Source: an uncultured Christensenella sp. (GTDB lineage: Bacteria; Bacillota; Clostridia; Christensenellales; UBA3700). From it: a stretch of DNA of 37,631 nucleotides. How positions within the stretch are numbered: the stretch's first letter is position 1; every line of letters starts with the position of its first letter. Positions 1 through 7,558 of the stretch are shown piece by piece. Under the pieces are notes generated by a model. The model was not told the DNA's origin. It saw only the letters and a list, made by a program, of their open reading frames with translations, and ran no database searches. The stretch spans positions 1-37,631 of the forward strand of contig CASERZ010000013.1 in assembly GCA_949290515.1 (NCBI GenBank). The letters run 5' to 3'. Made by a program: the position numbers and the translations under genes.

Positions 1-95
1 TCCAGACCGAGCGCGACAGGCGCATACTTTGCGTATGTAACTGAGCGCGAGCGTCGCAGATAAAGGCAAAATATGCGCCGCTATACGCGGTCGCC
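1..95 (-). repeat. Stop-codon-abutting repeat, copy R0 (after alkaline phosphatase)
   Basis: This GC-rich element lies immediately 3' of the alkaline phosphatase gene and is cut by the left window edge. Positions 4-60 match 30143-30199 at 55 of 57 bases. Read on the minus strand, it starts with GGCGACC, whose first G is the last base of the phosphatase stop codon. A CCGC-GTATA-GCGG hairpin follows, then a T-rich stretch, then the conserved segment containing CTGCGACGCTCGCG and CTCAGTTACATACG. Two further relatives follow the MATE gene (28768-28826, plus strand) and tetR (minus strand). It probably acts as a terminator or 3' UTR structure; the family is not one I recognise. Confidence 0.8.
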
Positions 96-1204
96 TATAC
101 GCTTGCACTAATAACAGCCTGACACAACCTGGCAATCTGCGTATTATCCATAACCTTTGCAAATTCGTAATCTATGTTGCCGAACACATAATAAGGTACG
201 TTGACTGTGGAGTGATGCGTGAGTGTGTACATACTGTCGCTCATCTGCTCAGACGTTTCTCCGTTATACTGAAGTCCGCCTGTTTCGTGGTCAGCCGTAA
301 CTATAACTATTGTGTTGCCAAGATTAAGAGCGTAATCGACTACGGCTTTTATTGCGTTGTCATAAGCTTTGACGTGTGAAAGAGCACCGTCCAAATCGTT
401 ATTGTGACTGCACTTGTCGATATGGCTTTCCTCTATCATCATAAAAAAGCCCTTTTCGTTGAGTGAGATTTTGTCAAGTGCCTTTATCGCAAGGTCGGCA
501 AGCGTAGGCTTTGTACTGCCGCCGTCTTCAAGTGCGATTTCCTCAAAAGACGCGAAAACTTTCTCCTTGGACATATCGAGATTTGACATACTGTCAAAGA
601 ACGAATAACCTGCTTTTTCTATCTTTTCGCTAAGCGAAGCGTATCTTTCTATATTGCTGCCGAAAAATACGTCCACGCCGCTTACGAGCTGGTCGTCAAG
701 TATTCCGTCCAAATCGTTACGCGTTGAAGTATGCGCGGAAAATCCCGCGGGAGTTGCGCCGTCCACTCCCTCTGTCGCAAGTATTGCCGTAGACATACCC
801 AGTGATATTGCAAGTTCCGTCGTGGATTGCTTTTCCTTGCCGAGATACTGTCCTACGTTGCCGTTGTCGGTTTTTACTCCCGTAGCGAGCGCGGTTGCAG
901 CCGCCGCACTGTCGGTAGCTCCGAAAAGATATCTCGAATATGTAGTCAGTTCACCCTGTACGGGCGCACTCTTCATAAATAACTCGCCGTATCTCGCCTC
1001 AGCGGCTTTGAGATGATTAGATCCCATTCCGTCGCCTATCATAAGTATTACATTGAGCTTTTCGCCCTCATATACTACTTCGGATATATTCCCGATTTTT
1101 ACTGCTCGGGCTATGCCCATAAATGCAAATACCGACGCAGTAATAAATATTGCGCACGCCAGTACGATAGCTGTAATTTTTATAGCTTTTTTATTGAAGG
1201 TCAA
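95..1204 (-). CDS. Membrane-anchored alkaline phosphatase (PhoA superfamily)
   Basis: This is a predicted alkaline phosphatase of 369 aa, a metal-dependent phosphomonoesterase releasing inorganic phosphate outside the cytoplasm. A basic N-terminus followed by a hydrophobic segment (about residues 9-32) suggests an uncleaved anchor or signal peptide. Family motifs are visible: the metal-ligand region MIGDGMGSNH (about 55-64), the nucleophile motif TDSAAAATALATG (about 97-109), a metal-binding EESHIDKCSH near 258-267, and TADHETGG near 304-311. The start is a TTG at 1204, preceded at good spacing by AGGGGGAT; no ATG fits better. It is divergent from the sugar transporter and has its own promoter. 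Its stop codon overlaps by one base a repeat that recurs downstream of two other genes. The superfamily call is firm; physiological substrate and metal are not visible. Confidence 0.92.
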   Translation of the reverse strand: MTFNKKAIKITAIVLACAIFITASVFAFMGIARAVKIGNISEVVYEGEKLNVILMIGDGMGSNHLKAAEARYGELFMKSAPVQGELTTYSRYLFGATDSAAAATALATGVKTDNGNVGQYLGKEKQSTTELAISLGMSTAILATEGVDGATPAGFSAHTSTRNDLDGILDDQLVSGVDVFFGSNIERYASLSEKIEKAGYSFFDSMSNLDMSKEKVFASFEEIALEDGGSTKPTLADLAIKALDKISLNEKGFFMMIEESHIDKCSHNNDLDGALSHVKAYDNAIKAVVDYALNLGNTIVIVTADHETGGLQYNGETSEQMSDSMYTLTHHSTVNVPYYVFGNIDYEFAKVMDNTQIARLCQAVISASV

Positions 1205-1232
1205 TATTCTATCCCCCTGTACTTTTTAGTTT

Positions 1233-1261
1233 ATTATACTACTTTATCGCCTGCGTTTCAA
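1233..1261 (-). promoter_or_regulatory. Promoter for alkaline phosphatase
   Basis: On the minus strand, TTGAAA (1256-1261) is followed by a 17-nt spacer and a perfect TATAAT (1233-1238), about 30 nt upstream of the TTG start. No Pho-box-like direct repeat was recognised. Confidence 0.75.
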
Positions 1262-1351
1262 TACTAACAACCAATTTCTGAAAGATATTTGTTTCGCACT
1301 TATTTTTTATAAATTATGCGTTACTTTTTGTATATAAATATATCTAATATA

Positions 1352-1381
1352 TTGACCCGAGTGCTTATTCTATGATAAAAT
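1352..1381 (+). promoter_or_regulatory. Candidate promoter for the GPH transporter
   Basis: TTGACC (1352-1357), an 18-nt spacer and TAAAAT (1376-1381) lie about 30 nt upstream of the chosen ATG. The alternative TATGAT (1371-1376) would leave only 13 nt and is less likely. Confidence 0.5.
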
Positions 1382-1412
1382 TGATAATGGACTAAAATGA
1401 AAGGTGGCTATT

Positions 1413-3125
1413 ATGGGAAAAGATTCACAACCTAAGCAAAAGGGACAAGTCGCTCAAAAACTCAAGAGCGCACCCGCCAAACTCAAGAACTTCTGGAACA
1501 ATCCCCCTCAAGGCAGATACCTCAACCTCAAAGAGATACTCTGTTTCGGCGGAACCGCTTTCGGCGTAAGTACTCTGGTTACCGTCGTTTCCGGTCTTAT
1601 CACCGCTACGCAGATTTCTGAATTGTTCGACATCGACGTATTGCACGGACCCCTCATCTGTCTTGTGGCAAGTATACTCGGTCTTATAATCCAACCTCTT
1701 TTCGGTAAACTGCTTCAGAATACTCAGACAAAATGGGGAAAATATAAGCCTTTTATTTTGCTGATGGCTCCTATTTTTGCCGCATTCGCAATCGCGGCTA
1801 CCTGGTCTCCCGATTTGATACGTAATCAGGAATTCGATTCGTCCGCAAAAATCGCTTATGCATATTGCATCTGTACCCCTACGCTTATCATCTGGAACCT
1901 CTTCCAAAACACTTTCTATATGATGCCCGGCGTAATTACCCCTAACCAGCAGGAACGTACCGATATATGGTCTCCTATAGGTTTGGTCATAGGTTTTTCG
2001 CCTACGATTATGAACGTCCTCGGCAATGCTTTGAGAGGATACTTCAACGAACAGGGCGCAGAATATCTCGCTTACCGCTATATCGGCTTTATCTATTCGA
2101 TACTCGGTTTACTCTTCGTTCTCTTGCTCTTTAAAGTTAAAGAAAGAATTATCGCTACTTCGAAAAACTCCGAAAAAGTCGGTCTTTTCCAGGGTATCGG
2201 TATGATTCTTAAAAATAAGCCTTTGCTTATCCTCACGCTTGCGCTCATTCTCGGCTGTATGCGTACTACTATAGAAGTCGACGCCGCTATCCTCGGCAAG
2301 TTGCGTTATGCCGCCGACATACCTTCCGGTCAAAAGATATTCGCTTCTCTTACGCTCGTTACAGGCTTTGCAGTTACGCCTAATATGATTCTCTTGCCGC
2401 TTATGACAAGAAAACTCAATAACAAAACCATAATGATTATATGGATGACTTGCAACGCCGTAGGTTACGCTATTCTCGGTATTATAGGCGTAGAAAACAT
2501 TGCGCAAGGTGCGCTCAGTGCGGCTTTGCTGACAATACTCAGATATATAGCATTGTTTAACGCGATTGCATCTTTGCAACCTCTTATGCTTTCGGAAATA
2601 TCCGATTATCAGCAACTCAAAACCGGTAAACGTCTCGAAGGCTTCATTCAGATGTTCGCGTATACGCTGGTGCTCGTATTTACCAACGTAGGATACGTGG
2701 TAATAGCTCTCGTAAAACGCGATATGGGTTATCAGCCTGCAAATTACTTCAACCAAATTACTGTCAGTGACGAACTGATGAAAGTCGCTACAGATTACTT
2801 CAACCTTGCTTTGTGGATATCGGCTATATCTGCGGCTTTGATGGCAATCGCTATGATTTTCTATCCTCTCACTAAAAAGCAGCACGCAGCTATCGTCGAA
2901 GAACTCAAAAAGAGAAGTCTCGAAGAATCGGGCGAAGTTATTATAGGTGACGAAACTGCACAAACCGAAGCGTCTGAAATCGACGCTGAAAACGCGGATA
3001 CGCTCAAGAGCGATAACGACGTCCAAAATACACAAGCTGACGATTCTCTTCCCAGTGACGGAATGACACAATTCAACGACGACAACAAAGAAGCAGACTC
3101 TTCAGACGACGAAAAGAAAGATTGA
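1413..3125 (+). CDS. GPH-family (MFS_2) sugar:cation symporter with acidic C-terminal tail
   Basis: This is a predicted polytopic carrier of the glycoside-pentoside-hexuronide:cation symporter family, importing a sugar or glycoside with Na+ or H+. It shows about 12 hydrophobic segments over residues ~45-485. The loop motif TKWGKYKPFI, equivalent to the family's RWGKYRPW signature, falls around residues 110-120. The last ~85 residues form a Glu/Asp/Ser-rich, non-hydrophobic tail that typical family members lack, so it is probably a disordered cytoplasmic extension. An in-frame GTG lies 9 nt upstream at 1404. I chose the ATG at 1413 because AAAGGTGG then sits at normal Shine-Dalgarno distance, whereas the GTG lies inside that site. 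The cargo cannot be read from sequence; nearby glucan metabolism makes an oligosaccharide plausible but that is inference. Confidence 0.85.
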   Translation: MGKDSQPKQKGQVAQKLKSAPAKLKNFWNNPPQGRYLNLKEILCFGGTAFGVSTLVTVVSGLITATQISELFDIDVLHGPLICLVASILGLIIQPLFGKLLQNTQTKWGKYKPFILLMAPIFAAFAIAATWSPDLIRNQEFDSSAKIAYAYCICTPTLIIWNLFQNTFYMMPGVITPNQQERTDIWSPIGLVIGFSPTIMNVLGNALRGYFNEQGAEYLAYRYIGFIYSILGLLFVLLLFKVKERIIATSKNSEKVGLFQGIGMILKNKPLLILTLALILGCMRTTIEVDAAILGKLRYAADIPSGQKIFASLTLVTGFAVTPNMILLPLMTRKLNNKTIMIIWMTCNAVGYAILGIIGVENIAQGALSAALLTILRYIALFNAIASLQPLMLSEISDYQQLKTGKRLEGFIQMFAYTLVLVFTNVGYVVIALVKRDMGYQPANYFNQITVSDELMKVATDYFNLALWISAISAALMAIAMIFYPLTKKQHAAIVEELKKRSLEESGEVIIGDETAQTEASEIDAENADTLKSDNDVQNTQADDSLPSDGMTQFNDDNKEADSSDDEKKD

Positions 3126-3144
3126 CAAAAACAAAACCACAAAT

Positions 3145-3176
3145 AAAAAACCTGCCGAAGGGCGGGTTTTTTTATT
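3145..3176. terminator. Bidirectional intrinsic terminator
   Basis: ACCTGCC-GAAG-GGCGGGT (one G-T wobble) is flanked by AAAAAA on the left and TTTTTTT on the right. It can end the transporter transcript on the plus strand and any minus-strand transcript arriving from 3290. Confidence 0.85.
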
Positions 3177-3224
3177 GCGACAGCCGATTATCAGAATCAC
3201 GCGCTTGCGGTATTCGGCATCCTT

Positions 3225-3290
3225 TTATTTGCCGAGAAATGCAAGCTGTTTGCCGATTTCAATAAAAGGCAAATACTTTATAATTTTCAT
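3225..3290 (-). CDS. Candidate 21-aa small ORF
   Basis: An ATG at 3290 (minus strand) opens a 21-codon frame beginning MKIIKYLPFIEIGK. GGTGACG lies a few bases upstream, and a TATAAT-like hexamer lies just before that. The frame stops at TAA, but the same frame then stays open, with charged and hydrophobic residues, up to the bidirectional terminator at 3145-3176. It could be a genuine small amphipathic peptide, a gene remnant with a premature stop, or chance. No family is recognised. Confidence 0.15.
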   Translation of the reverse strand: MKIIKYLPFIEIGKQLAFLGK

Positions 3291-3336
3291 ATCGTCACCA
3301 TTATATATTGACAATAGAAAATTCCTTATAAGGCAT

Positions 3337-3363
3337 AAAAAAAGACTGCCCTTTAGGACAGTC
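3337..3363 (-). terminator. rpsT intrinsic terminator
   Basis: On the minus strand, an 8-bp stem GACTGTCC/GGGCAGTC (3344-3363, TAAA loop, one wobble) is followed by TTTTTTT (3337-3343), just past the rpsT stop. Confidence 0.9.
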
Positions 3364-3385
3364 CGTCTTTTCTTTATTTTACCGA

Positions 3386-3655
3386 TTAAGCTTTTTTAGC
3401 TTCGTCCAACATCTTAGAAAGTCTAGCTACCTTTCTGCTGGCGGTGTTGGCGTGATAAATACCGTCGCTCTTTGCTCTGTCAATCAAAGAGATGGTCTCA
3501 GGCAAAAGTTTCTCTGCGGTAGCAATATCCTTGTTGGCAATAGCAAGCTCGTACTTCTTGATAGCATTGCGAACTCTGCTGCGCTTGGACGTATTAGCCG
3601 CATTCTCCTTCTGAGAAATCAAAACTCTCTTCTTTTGGGACTTAATATTAGGCAT
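3386..3655 (-). CDS. rpsT: 30S ribosomal protein bS20
   Basis: The product is a full-length 89-aa bS20, which binds 16S rRNA in the small subunit. The sequence opens MPNIKSQKKRVL, is strongly basic and helical, and contains the typical KRSRVRNAIKKYE stretch near residues 24-36 and an HANTASRKVARL stretch near the C-terminus (about 68-79). The start ATG at 3655 is preceded by GGAGGGAGAGG. Divergent placement next to gpr is common in spore-forming Firmicutes. The gene has its own promoter and terminator, so it is a monocistronic unit. Confidence 0.98.
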   Translation of the reverse strand: MPNIKSQKKRVLISQKENAANTSKRSRVRNAIKKYELAIANKDIATAEKLLPETISLIDRAKSDGIYHANTASRKVARLSKMLDEAKKA

Positions 3656-3689
3656 ACCTCTCCCTCCGTTTTAGTATTTTTACTAAGAT

Positions 3690-3718
3690 ATTTTATCATA
3701 ACAATTCGATTAAAGCAA
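3690..3718 (-). promoter_or_regulatory. rpsT promoter
   Basis: Minus-strand TTGCTT (3713-3718), 17-nt spacer, TAAAAT (3690-3695), about 35 nt upstream of the rpsT start. Confidence 0.75.
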
Positions 3719-3827
3719 GGAATTTTGATATATATTTTTATCTATTTATACAAAATTATCCGTTTTGAGTTGCTTTTAAGACAATCAAAAGTGTTTCAGT
3801 TTTGAGATTAGTGTAAATAATCTTGTT

Positions 3828-4577
3828 ATGAATTACTCTGATATGATAACGGAATGCGCAAGCGAAATATCCGTGCCTTGTAAAAGTTACGTTCAAAAAG
3901 GCGTGGAAGTGCACGAATGCAACGTAAACAAAATTTATTCGCGCAAAACAGGTAAAAACGAAGGCAAATACCTGACCATCTTCCCTTCACGCGATAATTC
4001 TAACGAGTGCGTCAAAGGCGTAATAAAAAATTCGATTAAAAAACTTCTGAGATTTTGCGGAGTACACGATGGCAAGCTTCTGGTAGTAGGTCTCGGCAAT
4101 GAAAATGCCGTTGTCGATGCGCTGGGAAACGAAGTTACAAAACGTATACGTACTGGTAAAATACAAGACTATTATCTCGCGTCAATCGCGCCTAAAGTTG
4201 AGGGCGTAACGGGCATAAAATCTTTTGAGATAGTCAAAGCAGTCGTAGAGAGTCAACGCCCCGACGCTGTGATTGCCGTAGACACTCTCGCTACAGGTAA
4301 AATAGAAAGACTGGGCAATTGTTATCAGCTCACTACCGCGGGCATCTGCCCCGGCGGAGGCGTGGACAATCCGCAGCCTTGTCTTAACCGTCAAAGTCTT
4401 TCGGTACCCGTCGTGGCAATAGGCGTCCCCCTCATAATCGCAGCAGGCAATATCACAGGCACTAACGGCAAAATAGCGGGATACGCGCACTATATGCTCA
4501 CCCCGCGCGACGTAGACGCTCTGATAGATAATTGCGCAAAGATTATAGCAGGTGCCGTAAATTCGCTCAACCGCTGA
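3828..4577 (+). CDS. gpr: Compact germination (spore) protease GPR
   Basis: This is a predicted aspartic-type GPR protease (peptidase family A25), which degrades small acid-soluble spore proteins during germination. The core is well conserved: VVGLGNENAVVDALGNEV (about residues 86-103) and VIAVDTLATGKIERLGN (about 148-164) carry the two Asp residues implicated in catalysis. A CPGGGVDNPQ-type segment follows (near 173-184). At 249 aa it is clearly shorter than the usual 320-370 aa, mainly for lack of a longer N-terminal region with the RTDLA-type propeptide motif. No Shine-Dalgarno sequence is visible before the ATG at 3828 or before the internal ATG at 3843, so the start is uncertain. Divergent neighbour rpsT supports the identification. 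I could not recognise a forespore sigma promoter. Confidence 0.88.
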   Translation: MNYSDMITECASEISVPCKSYVQKGVEVHECNVNKIYSRKTGKNEGKYLTIFPSRDNSNECVKGVIKNSIKKLLRFCGVHDGKLLVVGLGNENAVVDALGNEVTKRIRTGKIQDYYLASIAPKVEGVTGIKSFEIVKAVVESQRPDAVIAVDTLATGKIERLGNCYQLTTAGICPGGGVDNPQPCLNRQSLSVPVVAIGVPLIIAAGNITGTNGKIAGYAHYMLTPRDVDALIDNCAKIIAGAVNSLNR

Positions 4578-4743
4578 CGGTTTAACTGCTTGTTTCATCT
4601 TACGTATGTATAAAAATTTTAAAAATCAAAGCGACTTTGTTGTAACGGCTTATACCAGCGTCGCATACAATGTAGTGTAATACAAAAGATAAAATCAAGA
4701 TACAAAAGTAAAAGCCATAATTTATCCTTCAATACTCAAAAGC

Positions 4744-4771
4744 CAAAAAAGGTCGGCATAAAAGCCGACCT
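4744..4771 (-). terminator. Terminator of the PPi-phosphofructokinase gene
   Basis: A perfect 8-bp stem AGGTCGGC/GCCGACCT (4750-4771) with a 6-nt loop is followed on the minus strand by a T run. Between the gpr stop and this point (4578-4743) I see only AT-rich sequence and no clear terminator for gpr. Confidence 0.9.
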
Positions 4772-4803
4772 TGATTATTTGTCTTTTATAATCGAAAAAG
4801 TAA

Positions 4804-6057
4804 TTACTTCTTCTCTACAAGCACTTTCTTGAGTTTTGCAAATCTGGGAAGACCGTCCTCGAGAGGAGCCTTGCTGTCGCCCTGAATCAAAGGCAAAGCA
4901 TAGTCGATAAATTCCTGAGAAAGCATAGTGCCGTCATTGATAATCCACTCGGTAGGAACTTTCTTTTCGGTGTTTGCAGCTTTAGCAACGCCCATAACGC
5001 CCATCTTGCTCTTATACTTGCCGGAAGTCATATCTCTCTTGATGATAACCATCTTGTCGGTAGTACCCTTGACAGCGTACTTAACTGCAGCTGCGCCTGC
5101 CTTGAAAGCTTCTTCGACGTCTACCTTGGAAGCAAGGTGTGCGCCGCATCTCTGCATCAAAGAGAATTCGATAGCTCTCGTCTTGCAGCCGAACTTCTCC
5201 TTGCAGAGGTTTGCAAGAGCAGTGCCTACGCCGCCGAGCTGTGCGTGACCGAAAGAGTCTTTAGCAACGTTTTCGTTGATTTTTTCTGCGATAAGAGTAC
5301 CGTTTTCGTCGGAGATACCCTCGGAAATAACTATCATACACTTACCGTTGTTTTCCTTCATCTTCTTTTCTACGTCAGAAAGGAACTTCTCAGTGGAGAA
5401 AGGAACTTCGGGAAGATAAATGAGGTCGGGACCGAGACCCTTGGTGCAAGCGAGCGCACTAGCAGCGGTCAACCATCCTGCGTGACGTCCCATTGCCTCA
5501 ACTACGGTAATCATAGGAGTATCGTATACGGTAGCGTCAAGCTTAAGCTCCATAGTAGTGGTAGCTACGTACTTAGCAGCAGAACCGTATCCGGGACAGT
5601 GGTCGGTACCGAACAAATCGTTGTCGATAGTCTTGGGTACGCCCATAACGCGGCATTCCCAGCCCGACTTTTTCATATACTTGCTGACCTTGTTGCAGGT
5701 GTCCATAGAATCGTTACCGCCGTTGTAGAAAAAGTAACGGATATTGTACTTTTTGAATACTTCGAGAAGTCTCTTGTAGTCGGTATCGTCAACTTTCTCA
5801 GCCTTGAGTTTGTATCTTACGCTGCCCAGAGCCGAAGAAGGAGTATTCTTGAGAAGCATAATCTCATTCATATCCTCTTTGCTTATATCGTAAAACTCTT
5901 CATTGAGTACGCCTTTGATGCCGTGTGCAGCACCGTAAACCGCTGTAATGCAGTCTTGTTTCAACGCCTCGGTAAATACGCCTGCCGCGCTGGAATTGAT
6001 GACGGAAGAAGGACCGCCGGATTGACCGAACATACAAGCTCCAACTAACTTTTCCAT
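4804..6057 (-). CDS. pfp: PPi-dependent phosphofructokinase (predicted)
   Basis: This is a 417-aa phosphofructokinase predicted to use pyrophosphate, reversibly interconverting fructose 6-phosphate and fructose 1,6-bisphosphate. The phosphoryl-donor signature is GGNDSMDT (113-120), with Asp where ATP enzymes have Gly. The next loop is PKTIDND (141-147), with Lys where ATP enzymes have Gly. These two positions are the established discriminators of PPi- from ATP-dependent enzymes. The N-terminal loop GQSGGPSSVIN and the substrate loop EAMGRHAGW (in the ~190s) are present. GGAGG precedes the ATG at 6057. It has its own promoter and terminator although the ATP enzyme gene lies directly upstream, so the two can be expressed independently. 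Donor preference is inferred from residues, not measured. Confidence 0.93.
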   Translation of the reverse strand: MEKLVGACMFGQSGGPSSVINSSAAGVFTEALKQDCITAVYGAAHGIKGVLNEEFYDISKEDMNEIMLLKNTPSSALGSVRYKLKAEKVDDTDYKRLLEVFKKYNIRYFFYNGGNDSMDTCNKVSKYMKKSGWECRVMGVPKTIDNDLFGTDHCPGYGSAAKYVATTTMELKLDATVYDTPMITVVEAMGRHAGWLTAASALACTKGLGPDLIYLPEVPFSTEKFLSDVEKKMKENNGKCMIVISEGISDENGTLIAEKINENVAKDSFGHAQLGGVGTALANLCKEKFGCKTRAIEFSLMQRCGAHLASKVDVEEAFKAGAAAVKYAVKGTTDKMVIIKRDMTSGKYKSKMGVMGVAKAANTEKKVPTEWIINDGTMLSQEFIDYALPLIQGDSKAPLEDGLPRFAKLKKVLVEKK

Positions 6058-6114
6058 AAAAAGCCTCCAAAATTTTATCTGATAATAATTACAGTAATCT
6101 GTAAAACCATACTT

Positions 6115-6143
6115 ATTTTACCAAATAACTGCCTCAATAGCAA
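6115..6143 (-). promoter_or_regulatory. pfp promoter
   Basis: Minus-strand TTGCTA (6138-6143), 17-nt spacer, TAAAAT (6115-6120), giving a leader of about 50 nt. Confidence 0.75.
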
Positions 6144-6195
6144 ATCTTTTGTGCTATTTTGCTGAAATTCTGTAAATTTGCCGTTATATACAAAA

Positions 6196-6226
6196 AGCAA
6201 AAAAGGACGTTGCCGTCCTTTTTTAG
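6196..6226. terminator. Strong symmetric terminator between the two phosphofructokinase genes
   Basis: AAAAAAGGACG-TTGC-CGTCCTTTTTT forms an 11-bp stem with T runs in both directions. It is the second terminator downstream of pfkA on the minus strand, about 130 nt past the first, and lies just before the pfp promoter. Confidence 0.85.
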
Positions 6227-6354
6227 CTTACCTTTGGCTTACTTTATGTGCGAAGGTCTCGACGCACCCGATAGTATTATCCCAACTCAATATTGGATAC
6301 GGGGCGAGTATTGGTGCTTCTGGGAACAATGTACACGCCTTCCGTTTAAAAAAA
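6227..6354 (-). other. Structured segment between two terminators, no convincing ORF
   Basis: This 128-nt stretch is bounded by terminators on both sides. It contains small inverted repeats (GTGCG/CGCAC at 6248-6267 and ATCCCAA/TTGGAT at 6279-6298) and is more GC-rich than ordinary spacers here. A terminated small RNA on the minus strand is possible, but I found no promoter inside it and no match to an RNA family I know. Confidence 0.25.
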
Positions 6355-6391
6355 ACTGAAAAAATACCCCCTCGCGGAAAAGGGGGTATAG
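6355..6391 (-). terminator. pfkA terminator
   Basis: Minus-strand TACCCCCT/AGGGGGTA stem followed by TTTTTT, about 40 nt past the pfkA stop. Confidence 0.9.
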
Positions 6392-6428
6392 TAAATGATT
6401 TTGTATCAGATTTTTTTCAAATACTGTC

Positions 6429-7394
6429 TTAAAGACCGAGTATCATCGCAGTGTCGTAAAGCTCTTTGTCGAAATGTCTCTCCTGAGCAAGCGCTTCGGC
6501 TATGTCTTCGTCGATTATCTTGTTATCCTTGATACCGACTACTCTGCCGCCCTTGTCCTGCATAAGAAGGTCAACCGCTCTTACCGCACAACGAGCCGCA
6601 AGCACGCGGTCAAACATAGAAGGCGCGCCGCCTCTCTGAATATATCCGAGCGTGGTCGTCTTTATCGAGCCGAGTATGCCGTTGTCTTTGAGTTCCTGCT
6701 TGAGCTCTTCCGCCTTGCAAACACCCTCTGCAAGCACGATAATATCCGACGTCTTACCTATTCTCTGATTAAGAGATATTTTCTTGACAATCTTCTTAAG
6801 GTCGCATTCTACCTCGGGTACGAGTATCATTTCAGCACCGCCCGATATTCCCGCATACAATGCTATGTCACCGCACTTTCTGCCCATAACTTCGATAATA
6901 CATACTCTGTCGTGAGAAGTCATTGTGTCACGCAGATTGTTGATTGCCGAAACTACGGTATTCACACTGGTATCGAAACCGAGCGTGTAATCTGTATAAG
7001 CTAGGTCGTTGTCAATCGTACCGGGGATTCCTACTGCCTTTACGCCGAACTTGTTGTACAAATCGAGCGCACCTCTGTAACTGCCGTCACCGCCGATTAC
7101 GACAAGACCTTCTATGCCGTAAGCTTCCATATTGTCGACTGCTATCTGCATATACTTGTCTTCTCTGAATTCGGGACATCTCGCCGTCTTGAGAATGGTA
7201 CCGCCTCTTTGAATGATATCGGATACGGAGCGCTTGTTCATCTCAACCATATGGTTGTTGATAAGACCCGAATATCCTCTCTCTATTCCGTAAACAGTGA
7301 GCCCGTTGTAGATTGCATAACGCACAACCGCTCTTACGCAAGCGTTCATTCCGGGAGCGTCGCCGCCACTTGTCAATACGCCTATTTTCTTCAT
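6429..7394 (-). CDS. pfkA: ATP-dependent 6-phosphofructokinase
   Basis: This is a 321-aa bacterial PfkA of normal length, committing fructose 6-phosphate to glycolysis with ATP. Signatures are MKKIGVLTSGGDAPGMNA (1-18, ATP loop), GGDGSYRGA (101-109, Gly at the discriminating position) and PGTIDND (124-130, catalytic Asp region, Gly rather than Lys). EVMGRKCGDIA follows in the ~160s. GAGGA precedes the ATG at 7394. It lies downstream of dnaE, as in many clostridia, but a terminator and a promoter separate the two. The paired PPi-type gene downstream is noteworthy: both donor specificities are encoded side by side. Confidence 0.97.
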   Translation of the reverse strand: MKKIGVLTSGGDAPGMNACVRAVVRYAIYNGLTVYGIERGYSGLINNHMVEMNKRSVSDIIQRGGTILKTARCPEFREDKYMQIAVDNMEAYGIEGLVVIGGDGSYRGALDLYNKFGVKAVGIPGTIDNDLAYTDYTLGFDTSVNTVVSAINNLRDTMTSHDRVCIIEVMGRKCGDIALYAGISGGAEMILVPEVECDLKKIVKKISLNQRIGKTSDIIVLAEGVCKAEELKQELKDNGILGSIKTTTLGYIQRGGAPSMFDRVLAARCAVRAVDLLMQDKGGRVVGIKDNKIIDEDIAEALAQERHFDKELYDTAMILGL

Positions 7395-7450
7395 ATATCC
7401 TCACTCGTCCTCAATCTTAAGATTTCGGACTAAAATTTTTTTCGATATGT

Positions 7451-7460
7451 ATTATACCAA
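7451..7460 (-). promoter_or_regulatory. Extended -10 promoter for pfkA
   Basis: On the minus strand, TGG-TATAAT gives an extended -10 (TATAAT at 7451-7456) about 60 nt before the start. A -35 at 17-18 nt is poor (AGCATT/TAGCAT), as expected for extended -10 promoters. Confidence 0.6.
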
Positions 7461-7492
7461 AAATATTGACATAATGCTACACTTTTTAATCA

Positions 7493-7546
7493 CTTTTAAA
7501 AAAATTAAGGGATAGCGCGCGATTTTACCCGCAAATACCCCTTAAT
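7493..7546 (-). terminator. dnaE terminator
   Basis: Minus-strand inverted repeat ATTAAGGGGTA/TATCCCTTAAT (7504-7514 with 7536-7546) surrounds a 21-nt loop and runs into a T stretch at 7496-7504, just after the dnaE stop. Confidence 0.75.
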
Positions 7547-7558
7547 CTTTACTTTTAC

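Noticed and set aside
1404..1412. GTG start for the transporter
   Set aside because: The GTG lies within the Shine-Dalgarno sequence used by the ATG at 1413.
2109..3071. 320-aa minus-strand ORF opposite the transporter
   Set aside because: No family features; the plus-strand transporter has a ribosome site, promoter, membrane topology and motifs.
4578..4743. A small gene or RNA between gpr and the pfp terminator
   Set aside because: Only very short frames and short CAAAAG repeats are seen, with no promoter, ribosome site or convincing hairpin.
6227..6354. 6S RNA or other known structured RNA
   Set aside because: The hairpins do not match a family consensus I can recall, and the required promoter is not visible; kept only as a candidate finding.
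6159..6432. Two overlapping plus-strand ORFs (66 and 84 aa) between the phosphofructokinase genes
   Set aside because: They run through terminator hairpins, lack ribosome sites and look non-coding.
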